Positions 34,385 through 45,895 are shown, counted from the stretch's first letter. The stretch: DNA of 64,000 bases from Trissonchulus latispiculum (GCA_030248195.1 JASAND010020324.1:1-64000), one strand, 5' to 3'. Notes: generated from the letters alone by a model not told the origin. Numbers and translations are program-made.

Positions 34385-35345
34385 GCTAAACGAGCGTAGT
34401 CGATTTAGAATATATGCCCCCAACAAAACGCCGAAAAACTCTGTTTTAAGGGGTTTGACCACTGGTCAATAGGCCCCATAGACCGTAGTGATCACTGGTC
34501 ACTCCCTCGATTTCGGCAATATGCCCATTGAAAAGAGCGTAGTGGATTTACTATATATGCCCCCAACCAAAACGCCGCAAAACGCTGTTTTAAGGGGTTT
34601 GACCACTGGTCAATAGGCCCCATAGACCGTAGTGACCACAGGTCGCTTCCCTCAATTTCGGCAATATGCCCATTGAAACGAGCGTAGTCGATTTACTATA
34701 TATGCCCCCGATCAAAACGCCGAAAAACGCAGTTTTAGGCCGTTTGACCAGTGGTCAATAGGACTCCTAGGCCGTAGTGACCAGTGGTCACTTACGTCGG
34801 TTTCGGCAATATGCCCATTGAAACGAGCGTAGTCGATTTACTATATATGCCCCCTACCAAAACGCCGAAAAACGCGGTTTATGCCGTTTGACCAGTGGTT
34901 AATAGGCCCCGTAGGCTGTAGTGACCAGTGGTCACTTCCGTTGGTTTCGGCGATATGCCCATTGAAACGAGCGTAGTCGATTTACTATATATGCCCCCGA
35001 CCAAAACGCCGAAAAACGCAGTTTTAGGTCGTTTGACCAGTGGTCAATAGGCCCCGTAGGCTATAGTGACCAGTGGTCACATCCGTTGGTTTCGGCGATA
35101 TGCCCATTGAAACGAGCGTAGTCGATTTACTATATATGCCCCCGACCAAAACGCCGAAAAACGCTGTTTAGAGGGAGTTTTCCCAATTTTGACTTTGAGG
35201 AACCACGGGAGCCATGCTGACCAGTGGTCACTTCGGGCGGTATCGGCAGTATGCTCATCGTTTTCAGCGACCCCGATTTACTATATATGGGGACCACCCC
35301 GAGGCCGAAAAACGCCGTTTTTGGCGACTTTTTGACTATTTCCAG
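34385..35345. repeat. Tandem array of a 145-bp unit
   Basis: ACGAGCGTAGTCGATTTACT and its variants start at about 34388, 34536, 34678, 34821, 34967 and 35114 (142-148 bp apart), with a degenerate seventh unit to 35345. Each unit contains AAAACGCCGAAAAACGC and two palindromes of the type TGACCAGTGGTCA. The flanking sequence to about 35400 recurs once at 47380-47520. Confidence 0.9.
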
Positions 35346-37042
35346 TGAAAGTGGGACTTAGAAACTTTTCGCCCAAACAGGCCAAAACAAGTACCTAGTG
35401 CCCAAAAAGGGCAAGATTCCTCTACCGAGAATTGTATGCACAAAGCTTTCGTTTTATATGCTTAATATTCCGGGGTGAACTCATGTTAAACTGGCACTAT
35501 GCCATTTATCAGTACTATTTCCATCGAAAGTGAATATAACCAACAAATAAAATTGTTACTAATTTCACGCTCTTTATCAACTTTCGAGAATAACTCAGAA
35601 CGCTAGTGGGTCGTCCTTGTTGACGGGCAGAGAAGGGCTCGCGAGAAGTTGACACTCATGTCGACACTTTTTGATCAAGCTGCTACCAAGAAATACTACA
35701 AAAAGCTTCTGGACTACCTACTGAACTGGATAGATCATTTTGACGTTTTTCTGCCCTACTCCTAATGAAGCATTTGTCAAATCAGTTCACACGAACTTTA
35801 GAATGATACCCACATTTTGACACACTAGATTTTGGGTTTGTCCATTTGCAACATCACCGTATTGGCTGCTGTTTCTTGCCACTTCTTGCCAGAGGAAGTC
35901 TCCCAGGTGTCCATAAGCGCTGTTCCCCACCTCCCCCCTTCCAGAAGCAAAAGTTTCCGAATCCTCTGAAATATGTGAACTTCCTGCTACAGGCTACAGT
36001 AACGTAAAGTTTCCCCATCTGAGACTGTTGTAAAATGGCAAACATTTATATTGAGCTTTCGTCACAAATCAAAGCTAATTTGCATATTCAGAATGCAAAA
36101 ACTGGTACATAGCTAGCTAGCCACACGTTAAAGATAGAGGACTTTCTAAACCCAATACAGAAATACACGCAATAGATGCTATTTACCGATATTAGGTATT
36201 CCGGCTCTAGCCGGAATAAAAATGCAAAGTTTGGGCCTATCTCCTGAAAGCTAGGGAGCAAAATTAAAAAATCCCCCTCATTACTTTATGCACCCCTACT
36301 GGTAATTTTCAACAAAAGATACTAGACCTCTCCAGCTTCTACCCAGTTCTAGAAAAGTGTGACCAAAATTTGCGAAAAATAGCGAAAGTCCGACTTTGGG
36401 ACCTTGGCACAGAGCCAAAATTGGCCAGGTGCCAAAATGACCAAAAAAAGGTAGCATGGGGGGATCCTGTCTACCAACATATAATAGTAGTATGGTGCCA
36501 AAATGCCCACATCGTTCCAACACTTAGCCGTAAAATGCATTTCCAATAAGCGTTATTCACCGAAAAAAAAACAAACGCACGGTAACTATCGCCAAGAGTA
36601 CATAATACATAGTATAGTGGTGCTTGTAGTACTACTCGAGTTGTTTACGATGGTAACCTTTTTACCACCGCCGGACCTCTAATTAGCTGGCACCAGGCCA
36701 ACACGGTCTCCAGAGGGCCGCGCAGACGCCTTTATACCCATATTATGTAGGGGCGCTATCGCGCCCCTACATAATAGAGGCATGCTCACAGGTGCCTGAA
36801 TGCCAGAATGCGGAGAGCTCATAGGAGCCAGCATGTGAAGAGTGACAATAATCAATAGGTTATTGCGATCAGTCTTTTGCATTGAATAAATTTCGACATT
36901 TGTCGTACTAATTATGTATAATTTTCGGAGGCATTTGAATGAGAAAAGGTACCTTTTCTACTGCACGGAGATGTGTTTGCAGGACATCTTTGGGCCGTCG
37001 CATAAAAAATTGTTGCCAGCATCAGTTTGATTGTTGTTTTAG
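35346..37042. other. Rest of intron 7
   Basis: Repeat debris. 36700-36780 (GGGCCGCGCAGACGCC, then the hairpin TAGGGGCGCTATCGCGCCCC) is similar to 48035-48100. A solo CCAAGAGTACATAATA end lies at 36593. No coding exon is seen before 37043. Confidence 0.4.
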
Positions 37043-37154
37043 GTATTCCGTGAAAGATTTACTGGTCCATGACTTTTTCATGCCTGAAGAATTGATAGGT
37101 CTGAGAGTAGAATTGAGTAACAAGGAAACCGAAGTTGCCAGCACTACTGATAAA
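37043..37154 (+). CDS. WNK: WNK kinase exon 8: end of the kinase domain
   Basis: The acceptor TTGTTGTTTTAG ends at 37042. The exon enters in phase 2 to complete R993, then gives YSVKDLLVHDFF, the usual last helices of WNK kinases, followed by LRVELSNKE. It leaves in phase 0 at GATAAA/GTACAT (residues 993-1030). In other WNKs the x-VRVEL segment likewise leads directly to the first CCT domain. Confidence 0.93.
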
Positions 37155-37802
37155 GTACATAGCCTTTCAATTAAAATAAGAAAATTTGAATATTAATAAC
37201 TGAAACGTAGTGATTATGGCTTTCATTTTTAGCAGAATAAGCTTTGGACTTAATACAGCGTCCATATTATTTGCATATTCGTTTCTTAAAAAGACTAGAC
37301 AGAGGTGCCATGGTTGAATCAGTTGAATTGGAACTTTCTGGCATATGTAAGGGGAGTATATTCACTCTGACCCTACGCCCGGGCCTGGCATTTTGTATTA
37401 TTGTATTAAAGGGGAACCCGGCAGGCATGTGGACTGTAGCCATCCAGCGAACTACCGTCATACTACTGACTACCAACGGCTACCGCCAACCTTTTAGTCG
37501 CGTTAGCTTAGCGTATGATTAATCGCTGTGATTCAAGACCAAAGAGGAAACTAACAAGCCGAATATTAAGAGTACGCAATGATAAGAGTGTGACAGCAGG
37601 CATGCCCTGTGTTATGAGCTCCCAAACCATGCTAAGCCCCCTTCACCCCAATCTGACTCCGGTTTCCCTCTCCACAAATTATGTACTAGTCAAGCACCGC
37701 CATCGCAAATCAGACCCTAGTAGTATTTCTTTACCAACTAATTGTCGAATCTGTTAGCTCTTTCGCAAACATTTAGATGGCTCGTTATGTTTTTATTTTC
37801 AG
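37155..37802. other. Intron 8, nothing supportable
   Basis: A solo AAGAGTACGCAATGATAAGA end of the AAGAGTACATAAT family is at 37569. Open frames around 37244-37757 lack domains and lie in an intron. Confidence 0.4.
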
Positions 37803-37931
37803 GTGCAACTCCTACTGCGTGTTCTGGATGCTAAAAAACGTAAAGAATATAAACACCTGCAAGAGAACGAAGCCATAAAGTTTCTGTTTGATGTCAGCAA
37901 TGATAAAGCTGATGAGCTTGTTCGAGATATG
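37803..37931 (+). CDS. WNK: WNK kinase exon 9: first CCT/PF2 domain, part 1
   Basis: This phase-0 exon of 43 codons (residues 1031-1073) begins the autoinhibitory PF2-like or CCT1 domain: VQLLLRVLDAKKRKEYK, NEAIKFLFDVSNDKADEL. It matches the WNK pattern of a hydrophobic strand, a basic helix, then N-E-A-I-x-F-x-F-D. In the family this domain docks RFxV/I peptides of SPAK, OSR1 and WNKs. Acceptor TTATTTTCAG, donor GATATG/GTAATA. Confidence 0.92.
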
Positions 37932-38327
37932 GTAATATTTCCATATTTCAGACTACCATGTTCCCGGCTACATTTATCTTGTATATTTATCACAGTTTTG
38001 TTTTTCTGATGATCTATTTTGCCAGTGAAACATTCTACTTCAGTTTGAGATTCAGGCTCCGAGCTTTATATAAGGATTTTAACAGGGTGTTACAATATAG
38101 TTTCACATATCTGCAAGCCAAAGGCATGTCCTAAAATTGTAAATTTTGGTGGTTTCCCCGTTAAATTACACTGCCATTACTTTTCGGGAGAGGGTAGAAT
38201 AAAATATTACTTAATGACAAACCCTTAATTCAATAGATTTTCTGTATGCGCAGTGCAGAAGTGTTACACGTATCTGTTTATGCTTTTTATTTTTCCCTTG
38301 TTTTTTTTATTTTTTATATTTTTGCAG

Positions 38328-38495
38328 GTTCAACAAATGATTATTCCAGAATGGGACGCTCCAACTGTAGCCAAGCTGTTGGTTGATAGGCTGACTCAGT
38401 TGCGTAAAGATCGCGACGTTTATCAATGGGAAATGAAACGAAAGCAGGAAGAAGAACTGAAGCAGAAAGAGGAACAGGAATTGAAAGAATTGAAG
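38328..38495 (+). CDS. WNK: WNK kinase exon 10: end of CCT1 and start of coiled coil
   Basis: This phase-0 exon of 56 codons (residues 1074-1129) completes CCT1 (MIIPEWDAPTVAKLLVDRL) and turns into a charged coiled coil (KRKQEEELKQKEEQELKELK). The acceptor is a long pyrimidine tract ending TTTGCAG; the donor is TTGAAG/GTTGGA. Confidence 0.93.
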
Positions 38496-38630
38496 GTTGG
38501 AATTTAGGAATATTGGAAGGGAATTTCAGGTCTGTAGAGCTTGAAGGGTGAGCAGTATGATGCATGCATGATGATTTTCCTCGATAATTGTTTGCTGAGT
38601 GAGTACAAAACTTTGGCTTTAAGGTACTTA

Positions 38631-39030
38631 CCGTATTATGCCAAACAGTGGCCCACCCAATAAAACGCCCATGGGCGTTTTTTCGGGGGGTGGGCGCTTT
38701 TTTGGATTTCTCAATGCTCACTTTCGTGCCTTAGAAAACTAAAAGTTCGTTAATAAAATTGCGTTTGATTCAGCTATTTCAAGGCTTAGAGTCAATCGTA
38801 CGTTCTCTGGATAGACATGTAAGCAACTGACACTTCCCGAGCATCTTGTCATCCTCAAAAATTTATCTAATTTATCGAAAATTGGCTAAGCAGCAATTAT
38901 ACGAATATTTTCAAAAAATAGCCCATGGGCGTTTTTTCGGGGGGTGGGCGCTTTTTTGGATTACAAAAATCAAATTCGAAATTGCTGATTCCGAAAAAAC
39001 GCCCGTGGGCCACTGTTTGGCATAATACGG
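38631..39030. mobile_element. 400-bp TA-flanked MITE, copy 2
   Basis: Same family, length and orientation as 19308-19707. TA lies at 38629-38630 and 39031-39032. By eye it differs from copy 3 (58148-58547, opposite orientation) at only a few positions, and from copy 1 at somewhat more. Confidence 0.92.
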
Positions 39031-39032
39031 TA

Positions 39033-39470
39033 CTCGATCATAAGACCCCTCAAACTTTATTCGTTTGGCCTCCCAAGAAATTTGTCTGTCCTTAAGCACT
39101 TCGTGACTTACTTTAGATGCATTGTGCAATACTACTTGAGGAATCTATACGCTTAGGTGAAGTTCGGTGGTCCCGCCGCACGTTTTGTTTCTCTTTCCAC
39201 TTTTTGAAGCTGCCTCCTCTTTCTGCAATCACTCACCCACTGTTGTCGGAAACATCCAAAAACGGTTTATTCATTGCACTGTGTTGTGGGATTCTGTGCA
39301 TTTTCACCTTCAGGAATGTTAATTCTTCGCTTAGAAACTTAGGAAATGTTTATATCGTCGGTTATCTTTCCGTAGCATCACACCTTTCCGAAGCCCCCCC
39401 TCTCAAGCGACCCTCAAGATGTGAGTAGGTGGTGCTACGTTTCCATTTCTGAGAGCTGTTGTTTTTGTAG
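39033..39470. other. Rest of intron 10
   Basis: No repeat or frame is supported. The open frame at 39117-39428 ends at a stop before exon 11 and shows no domain. Confidence 0.35.
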
Positions 39471-39570
39471 GAGCAGCGTAACCGTGAAAAGGAGCAGGAG
39501 AAGGAAAAAGAGGAACGCGCCAAACAACAACAGCAGCAACAGACTGTAGTTTCGCTTAATCAGCCGACTG
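39471..39570 (+). CDS. WNK: WNK kinase exon 11: coiled coil and poly-Gln
   Basis: The 100-bp exon enters in phase 0 and leaves in phase 1 (residues 1130-1162). It continues the coiled coil of exon 10 (NREKEQEKEKEERAK), then a run of six Gln and VVSLNQPT. Acceptor GTTTTTGTAG, donor GACTG/GTATGC. Continuity of charge pattern and phase supports it. Confidence 0.88.
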
Positions 39571-39734
39571 GTATGCGTCTTCAATAGCAGCGGACTTAGA
39601 TGACTTCTTAGTTCCAAATTCAAGTATTTAAAATGTTCTAATTACCAGAACCATATGCCGCATTACTAGTTGTTGTTCTCAATCATGAAAGAAATTTCTT
39701 GGTAGTTTAGTCAGCTAATCTTTTAATTTTTCAG

Positions 39735-39775
39735 ATGATAAAACTACTACAACTGCAAGAGATCTCACTGCAGTG
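39735..39775 (+). CDS. WNK: WNK kinase exon 12: small linker exon
   Basis: The 41-bp exon enters in phase 1 and leaves in phase 0, encoding DDKTTTTARDLTAV (1163-1176). Good splice signals (TTTTTCAG and GCAGTG/GTAATA) and matching phases with exons 11 and 13 are the evidence. No domain. Confidence 0.68.
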
Positions 39776-39993
39776 GTAATATATAAAGTTGTATTTGAGA
39801 ATTTGGTTGTGTTCTTGGACAGCATGGAATGCACTTGCATTAATATTGTTTACAGGGTATCTTCAGAAACTTCGTTTTACTGGAAAAGCTATTCACTCGC
39901 TAGTTTTCATAACCTTTTATCTCTAAATCCTGTTTATTGAAACGAAATGTTTATTTTGTAAAACAGTAAGCTGTATGTAATTGCGGGAGGACT

Positions 39994-40369
39994 CAGGGGC
40001 GCACATAAGGTGGGGTGGGGGGGGGGCGGCCGCCCCCTTGAAACCAGACGTAAAGGAAAAATTTTATTGTCCGCGCGCAGCGCGGACATAAATTTTAAAA
40101 AATTTTCGCACCTTCGGCACAATATTGACTTCATTTTTATTAATTTACTTTTATTTCTCTGTTTTAAACTTTTCAATAGCAACGTTTTTCATTATTTCCA
40201 AAATTTTCGCGCCCTGAGCTCGAAATTCACTCGATTTTGCATACGTTTTCCTTTTCAATCCTTGTGTATGAATTTTAAAAATTTTTTCAACTTCTGGGTG
40301 CTTGGACCCCGAGACCCCCATTTTTCTGAGGTCCGCCCCCCGCGAGAAAATCTTCTATGTGCGCCGCTG
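39994..40369. mobile_element. MITE with GCGCACAT ends
   Basis: CAGGGGCGCACATAAGG on the left pairs with CTATGTGCGCCGCTG on the right. GGACT occurs at both outer flanks (39989-39993 and 40370-40374). The interior includes GTCCGCGCGCAGCGCGGAC. Non-coding, 376 bp, with hAT-like CA..TG ends although the repeated flank is only 5 bp. Confidence 0.75.
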
Positions 40370-40461
40370 GGACTGATGTTCAGACTTTGATTTAACAGTG
40401 GACTCACGTAGTAAACGTCATTTACTTTGGTACACGAACTTCTGCATACCTTGATGCACCT

Positions 40462-40545
40462 CGTCTGTGCATCCGTAACTGAGTTGCAGAGCGATAGCCT
40501 AGTCTGCGAAATGGCGTGGGTTCTATTCCCACCAGAGGTCTGAAT
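40462..40545 (+). mobile_element. tRNA-derived SINE head or tRNA pseudogene
   Basis: TAACTGAGTTGCAGAGCG (40476-40493) resembles a tRNA D arm and A box. Its start lies 43 bases before GGTTCTATTCC (40519-40529), a B box with one mismatch, set in a perfect T-arm stem GTGGG/CCCAC. The anticodon arm does not pair well, and no CCA-ready acceptor stem is seen, so it is not an intact tRNA gene. A polymerase III promoter of this form is typical of tRNA-derived SINEs. Confidence 0.55.
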
Positions 40546-40787
40546 TTTTCGGATCTTTGGTTGTACATGGCTTCTTTCTTTCATATTAAGTTAGCCACCC
40601 CTCTCTTCTATGGATGCAGTCATCATTCCAGGTGACACTCCTGGATTAACGTCTGTGTGACCGTGTGAGCAGCGGAAACCGAACCCATGTCCCTGAAGCA
40701 TGAATGGTGATATTCTCGATGGGTCACAGTTACCTTTACTTGTTTCCTAAATGTTACCATATTTTTATCTTTGTTTTTCTTCAACAG

Positions 40788-40849
40788 ACCGACTCAATAT
40801 CTGATGGTGGAAAATTGTCTGCTGATAATACTTCTGTGACTGATCCTAC
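40788..40849 (+). CDS. WNK: WNK kinase exon 13: linker exon
   Basis: The 62-bp exon enters in phase 0 and leaves in phase 2 (residues 1177-1196 plus part of T1197): TDSISDGGKLSADNTSVTDP. Acceptor TTCTTCAACAG, donor CCTAC/GTAAGA. The sequence is of the same Ser/Thr/Asp-rich type as the neighbouring linker exons. Confidence 0.72.
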
Positions 40850-41056
40850 GTAAGACTGAATCTTATATTTAGTTATTTAGGATTAAAATAAAATTCAAAT
40901 GGTTAAATTACTACTTAATAATTTATATAATATCAACTTGTCAATTTTTTGTGCCAGTGTGTCAGTTTTCGATTAGTGTGGTGCAGGTCAGAATATAACG
41001 GAGATCAGGAACGAGCAGTGATAATTTTTGTGCAATAAAGTCTTTTAATATTTCAG

Positions 41057-41234
41057 CAGTGGCAGTTCTCAGGAGGCATTGCAAACGTCTGCCGGAGGGG
41101 AACAATCTGACAGCGCTGCCGTGGAAAAGGGCGGAGGAGCTGCGGGAAAGGTGCCAGCGGCCAAGAAAAAGTCCCGTCGTCGCCCGGAACTGAAACTGAT
41201 TGTCCTGAATGTAAAACCGGAACCAGAAGCTCAT
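41057..41234 (+). CDS. WNK: WNK kinase exon 14: basic linker before CCT2
   Basis: The 178-bp exon enters in phase 2 and leaves in phase 0 (residues 1197-1256). A Gly/Ala/Ser-rich part (QSDSAAVEKGGGAAGK) is followed by AAKKKSRRRPELKLIVLNVK. In other animal WNKs an Arg/Lys-rich stretch of the form RRRxxPxLKL also precedes the second CCT-like domain, which supports this exon and the placing of exons 16-17. Donor GCTCAT/GTATGT. Confidence 0.85.
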
Positions 41235-41628
41235 GTATGTTATTTGAGATGTTTAAGCTTTTACATCCGGCAACATTTTATTGGGTTTGATACCATTCTG
41301 CTCGTCTTACTAGAGAATGTTTTGGTATGTAATTTTAGCACAGTTTTCTACATATTTCTTTATCGTTTATTCGTGCGGTAGTGAATTAGCAGTGTCTTTG
41401 AGCTTTGTTTGTGCTCGTTTTGTTTCGTTTCATTTCAGTAGTTGCTCTTTGCACATATAACGGCTTCTCTGAATTTGTGTACTTATGTGTACTTACTTGA
41501 ACAGGGCCGGGTTCACACTGTTATGAGCGGTATATTTCGGATGTGTTGATAACTGATAATTGAACTGATAAGGGACTAGACAGGGACTAGACAGGGAATC
41601 AGTGTAATTTAGTAGTAATAATAATACC

Positions 41629-42719
41629 AAGAGTACATAATAGATAAGAGTAAGAAACTCTTACGCTAGCATGTACAAATTATGTAAGGTATGCTCGGTT
41701 CATTAACTCGGGACCCCCCCCCCCCCCGTAACTTCGGGGGGGGGGTCCCACTTTGCACTAAATACACGCTTTCATATAAGCGTGTGTCTGCTCGCTAATT
41801 GGCCCGTTAGCCTTAAGGCTTATTGTAGGCAATTTATTAGTTATTTTAATTAATTAATTATAACTTTAATCAGGTTAATGCAATTAAAAAACTAATTCGA
41901 CAACTTTGTAGCATTTTTTCTGCTCTTTCCAATGATATAAAAATTGTTGCACGTTACATTCCTTCGAATTTTTGTATTATGCAACAGTTTTTATATCATT
42001 GGAAAGAGCAGAAAAAATGCTACAAAGTTGTCAAATTAGTTTTTAATTGCATTAACCTGATTAAAGTTATAATTAATTAATTAAAATAACTAATAAATTG
42101 CCTACAATAAGTCTTAAGGCTAACGGGCCAATCAGCGAGCAGACACACGCTTATATGAAAGAGTGTATTTAGTGCAAAATGGGACCCCCCCCCCCGGAAG
42201 TTACCGGGGGGGGGGGGGGTCCCGAGTTAATGCCCCGAGCATACCAGCCTAATTTTTACGCAAAAATTTATGGGGGGGCGCTTTATGGGGAGGGGCTCGA
42301 AGTTGCCCACATGGCTCACCAAAAATGGGATTGGGCCTATTTTTGAAAAAAAATTGCGAATTTTTAAGTTTTTTGTGCAAAAGTTGCCAAAATCGCTAAA
42401 AAATGACTGAATTTAGGTGTTCTTATGTTAAAATAGTGAAAATTTCATAAAAATCCGGCGAAGCTGGAAAATTTTTCCAAAATTTAGGGTAAAAATGGTA
42501 AACATTGGCAATTTTTTGGGTTAAGGGGGGGTTATGGGGGGGAGGTCGAAATTTATGGGGGGCTTTTTATGGGGGGGGAACCTCGAATGGGGGGGAGGTC
42601 GCCGAATGGGGGGCGCCCCCCCCCCACCCCCCCCCCCAGTAAAAATAACCCAGCATACCTTACATAATTTGTACATGCTAGCGTAAGAGTTTCTTACTCT
42701 TATCTATTATGTACTCTTG
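41629..42719. mobile_element. Palindromic element with 8-bp TSD, split by a MITE
   Basis: ATAATACC is duplicated at 41621-41628 and 42720-42727. The ends AAGAGTACATAATAGATAAG and the mirror extend into arms that cover the whole element. Centre near 41966 between GTTGC (41946) and GCAAC (41981). A 406-bp MITE (42246-42651) sits in the right arm. Without it the element would be a complete hairpin of about 677 bp. Confidence 0.87.
42246..42651. mobile_element. 406-bp MITE nested in the palindrome
   Basis: AGCATACC is duplicated exactly at 42238-42245 and 42652-42659. The ends CCTAATTTTTAC and GTAAAAATAACC are inverted. G-run rich interior with TCCGGCGAAGCTGGAAAATT. Confidence 0.8.
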
Positions 42720-42997
42720 ATAATACCCATACTGAAGAGGGGCAAACCAATGCTGACTTTTTCCTAAGCTAAAAGATCTGGGAGAGGGAATGCTAGAGGA
42801 TGGGGTCTCTGATTTTGGAGGGGCGACGGTTTTTCGAAAGTTGCATCCGAAAACAGCTATATTTTGCTGCCGAGTTGAAAATTTAACAATTTTTAACTGG
42901 AGTTTAAGACAGGGTATTTTTTCAAAATTTCGATTGCGTTTTAGTGTGTTTTTTAAGGTGCTGGTATCCTTTTGTGCAGTGCTTTTTTGGTACTTGT

Positions 42998-43322
42998 ACT
43001 TGTACTTGGGCCTTCGTCATCGCAGGATCTGCAACATGAAGGGCTCCGCTTCCACTCCAGCATTTTCTATGACCCTTCTCCATTGATCCCTGTTGCTTGC
43101 CAAGTCCTGGATCACGTCTTCCCAGGGGTACCTAGCATGCCTGTAAGGGGTAAGGACACCAGCCAGATCCTGCTCCACCATCTTTCGCCATGACATTGCC
43201 GGCCGGCCAGGTGGTTTCCTCCAACCCGTTGGGACCGGGGAAAACAGGGTTTTCCGAGTCAGTCTAGATGGGGCCATTCGGGATGTATGACCTAGCCTTT
43301 TTTGGTGATTTTTTTGGAACAC
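42998..43322 (-). mobile_element. RTE-type LINE 3' fragment
   Basis: On the minus strand, 43322-43017 encodes RLGHTSRMAPSRLTRK, then GWRKPPGRPAMSWRK and WEDVIQDLASNRDQWRRVI. This is the conserved C-terminal tail of RTE-clade reverse transcriptases (LGH-x-R-M, GxRxxGRPxxxW, DRxxWR). It ends in a stop and is followed by the simple-repeat tail AAGTACAAGTACAAGTACC, as in RTE elements. It is a 5'-truncated dead copy. Confidence 0.75.
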
Positions 43323-44880
43323 TGTAACTTTTGCAATGTTGGGAGTTGGAAAGAGCTTTATACATCGTTTTAAAGCTTATTATCTCAACATTCACATGGG
43401 CTGACGAAACTGGCAAAATTAGTAAAAAAATAGCTGAAATTTTTTGACATGCTGACTTCTAACAGGATGAATATAGACCAAACATTTTGAACATCGATTT
43501 CTCAAAACTGAAGAATCGCCCAAACGTTCTTTTTGTGCCGCTATATGAAGGACATATGGGCCGAGGGACGTTTTCCTGGATTTGGCTCAGCAAGTCTTAA
43601 CGGTCGAGAAAACCGACCATATGCTCGGTAACACGAAATTTCGCAACTTTGCATTGAGTTTTCTTGCTACTGGATAGGTTTTAGCCCAAACCAAGAAAAA
43701 CGTCCCTCCGCAGAAGAACGAATTTAAATTCTGCCAAAAATCTCAGGAATCCGTCGAGTATCGATGTTCGAAACAAAAAAATCGCAGTTTTGCCAAAATG
43801 GTTTTTCGGCCAAATCTCTAGGTTAAAGCAATAAATTCCGGCTAATAGGCTTTCATAAAATGGGCATTTGGACGCTGCATCGATTGAGTATAAATAAGCT
43901 AAGTTTGTCCTTAACATGTGGCAGTAATTTTGAAAAAAATGACTTCCTCGAAAATGGCCATTTTTTGACCCTAAAAACAGTATTTTGCTTATACTGACTT
44001 AACCACTGGAGATTGCTCAAAGGTTGTAAAACCTGAAATGTTCATTTTTGTATCCTCTTTCCAGCCATAACAACCAACTCCGTGTATTTTCTACTTACTG
44101 GGAGCCTAAGGCCAAACCGTATGAGTCAAAAATACCCGAAAGGAAACCAGCACCTTAAGAAAATTTTTCTTTTCTAATTAATTAATTCTAATTAATTAAA
44201 AACTTTTCGCAATATTAATTCTTTTTTAACTGTTTTTACAGCATTTATAACTGTATCTAGCAGTTTTCGCTTCTTGCAAAAGAAAAAGAAAGCTTGCTTA
44301 ATTTTTATATACAATATTTCAATGCACTGAACATTAAATGCCTGGGCCGATGACATTTTTTTGCGCTGTTAGCAGGGGTCTGGGGGGGCGAAGCCCCCAC
44401 AGGCGTTGAGGCTTTTTAAAAATCGCAATATTTTGGTCTTTGCTTTGCTTGCTTTGCTATGCTATGCTCAACTATGTTAAGACGACAAAAACAGAAGTAA
44501 AATATATATAGACGATATCTTTTCTTTCGGAAAAAATTTAAAATTGTGTTAAAAATGACTGAAAATTGGCTTCTTCAGGTCAAAATTTGAGTGTGCTTTT
44601 TAGTGTTTTTAATTTTCTGTGTTTTTTAAAAAAAGTGTGCGAAAACACAATAAAAAACAATGTAACAATAAAAAGCAAAACAAATACAAAAATGTAGTGG
44701 TTTAAGATTAAAATTGCTGGCACTAAAAACCTATCCTGCGAAACCGGAAAATACGTACTTAAAATTCCTCTTCAAAATTATTGTTTTTCCGACGCTTGGA
44801 TTCTGGGTGGCGACCGAAGTCTGGAAGAAATTTGTGGAGGGAAAACCACCCTTCCACTGCTGATAAAAATCCCCTTATCT
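43323..44880. other. Intron 14, unassigned part
   Basis: AT-rich sequence without a recognised repeat pair, apart from CTGGGGGGGCGAAGCCCCCA near 44380. Confidence 0.35.
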
Positions 44881-45031
44881 GAAAGTCCTACACACCAAAT
44901 TTCAACATTTTTGGTTGGAAATTGCATGAGTTAATCCATTTTTTTCGATTTTCAAAATCCTTGCCGCTTTTCGAATTTGGCTGGCTGTTACTCGTGACTC
45001 GCTCAGTAGAAAATTTTTCGATTAGATTTAC

Positions 45032-45412
45032 CTGGGCTTATTCTAGTGGGGGGGGGGGGGGGGGGGGCCCCCCATAAACACCCTTCCCCCCCCAAAATCG
45101 TTCCCCCCCCAAAAATCGCCCCCCCCCCAAAAAAGTGGGTGCCCCTTTTGGTACCCTGAAAAAATCGCTGAGAAGGCCAAATTTTCAAAAATTTTCCGGC
45201 TTCGCCGGAGATTTTTAGTCGATTTTTGCCTATTTAAGCACTATTTTTGCACTAAAAACGAACTTTTTTGGCGATTACTATAAAAATAGCGCTATTTTTA
45301 GCATGTTTTTAGAAAAATTTTGAAAAATTTTCGCCCCCCCCCAAGAATGACTCGCCCCCCGAGGGGCCCCCCAAAGAGCCCCCCCAAGAAAAATTTCCTA
45401 GAATAAGCCCAG
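45032..45412. mobile_element. CTGGGCTTATTC-family MITE, copy B
   Basis: CTGGGCTTATTCTAG is mirrored exactly at the right end. TTTAC is duplicated at 45027-45031 and 45413-45417. It interrupts the ...GATTT/CAGGACCG... sequence that is intact at 49650. Confidence 0.9.
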
Positions 45413-45709
45413 TTTACAGGACCGTCTAGGCGTCAGCTACGACCTGATATACGTGGTATTTCAAAATTTGAAAGCTGATTTTTTCGAAAGATACCACTTT
45501 TTGACCCAAAATTTCGGCATAGCAAAACTGAGTAAAAATATAATCATAAAGTTCAATCTGACATGAATCCAACTATATAAACTTTTCGTAGCTACTACCA
45601 TGGGCGTATCCAAGGGGGGGGGGGTTTGGGGGTTGAAACCCCCCATTTTGGGTTTTGCCCCCCAAAATTTTTGATTAAATAGTGCGAAGTTAGTAAAAAT
45701 TTCTAAAAT

Positions 45710-45895
45710 TTTCGCGCCTTCGGCGCGTTCTCCGTTGCACTTTTTCAAAAATTGTGCACCTTCGGCGCGTTTTCTTTACTTTTTTCAAAAATTTTGCGCC
45801 TTCGGCGCTTTTTCTTTACTTTTTTCAAAAATTATGCGCCTTCGGCGCGTTTTTCTTTACTTTTTTCTAAACTTTTGCGTCTTCGGCGCGTTGCC
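45710..45895. repeat. Tandem repeat of about 48 bp with CGCCTTCGGCG hairpins
   Basis: Four to five units of GCGCCTTCGGCGCG followed by TTTTCTTTACTTTTTTCAAA and AATT. Each carries a short GC hairpin. Open frames across it translate the repeat only. Confidence 0.85.

Noticed and set aside
36939..37196. Open frame starting at 36939 as a separate gene
   Set aside because: Its second half is WNK exon 8; the first half is intron upstream of the splice acceptor at 37042.
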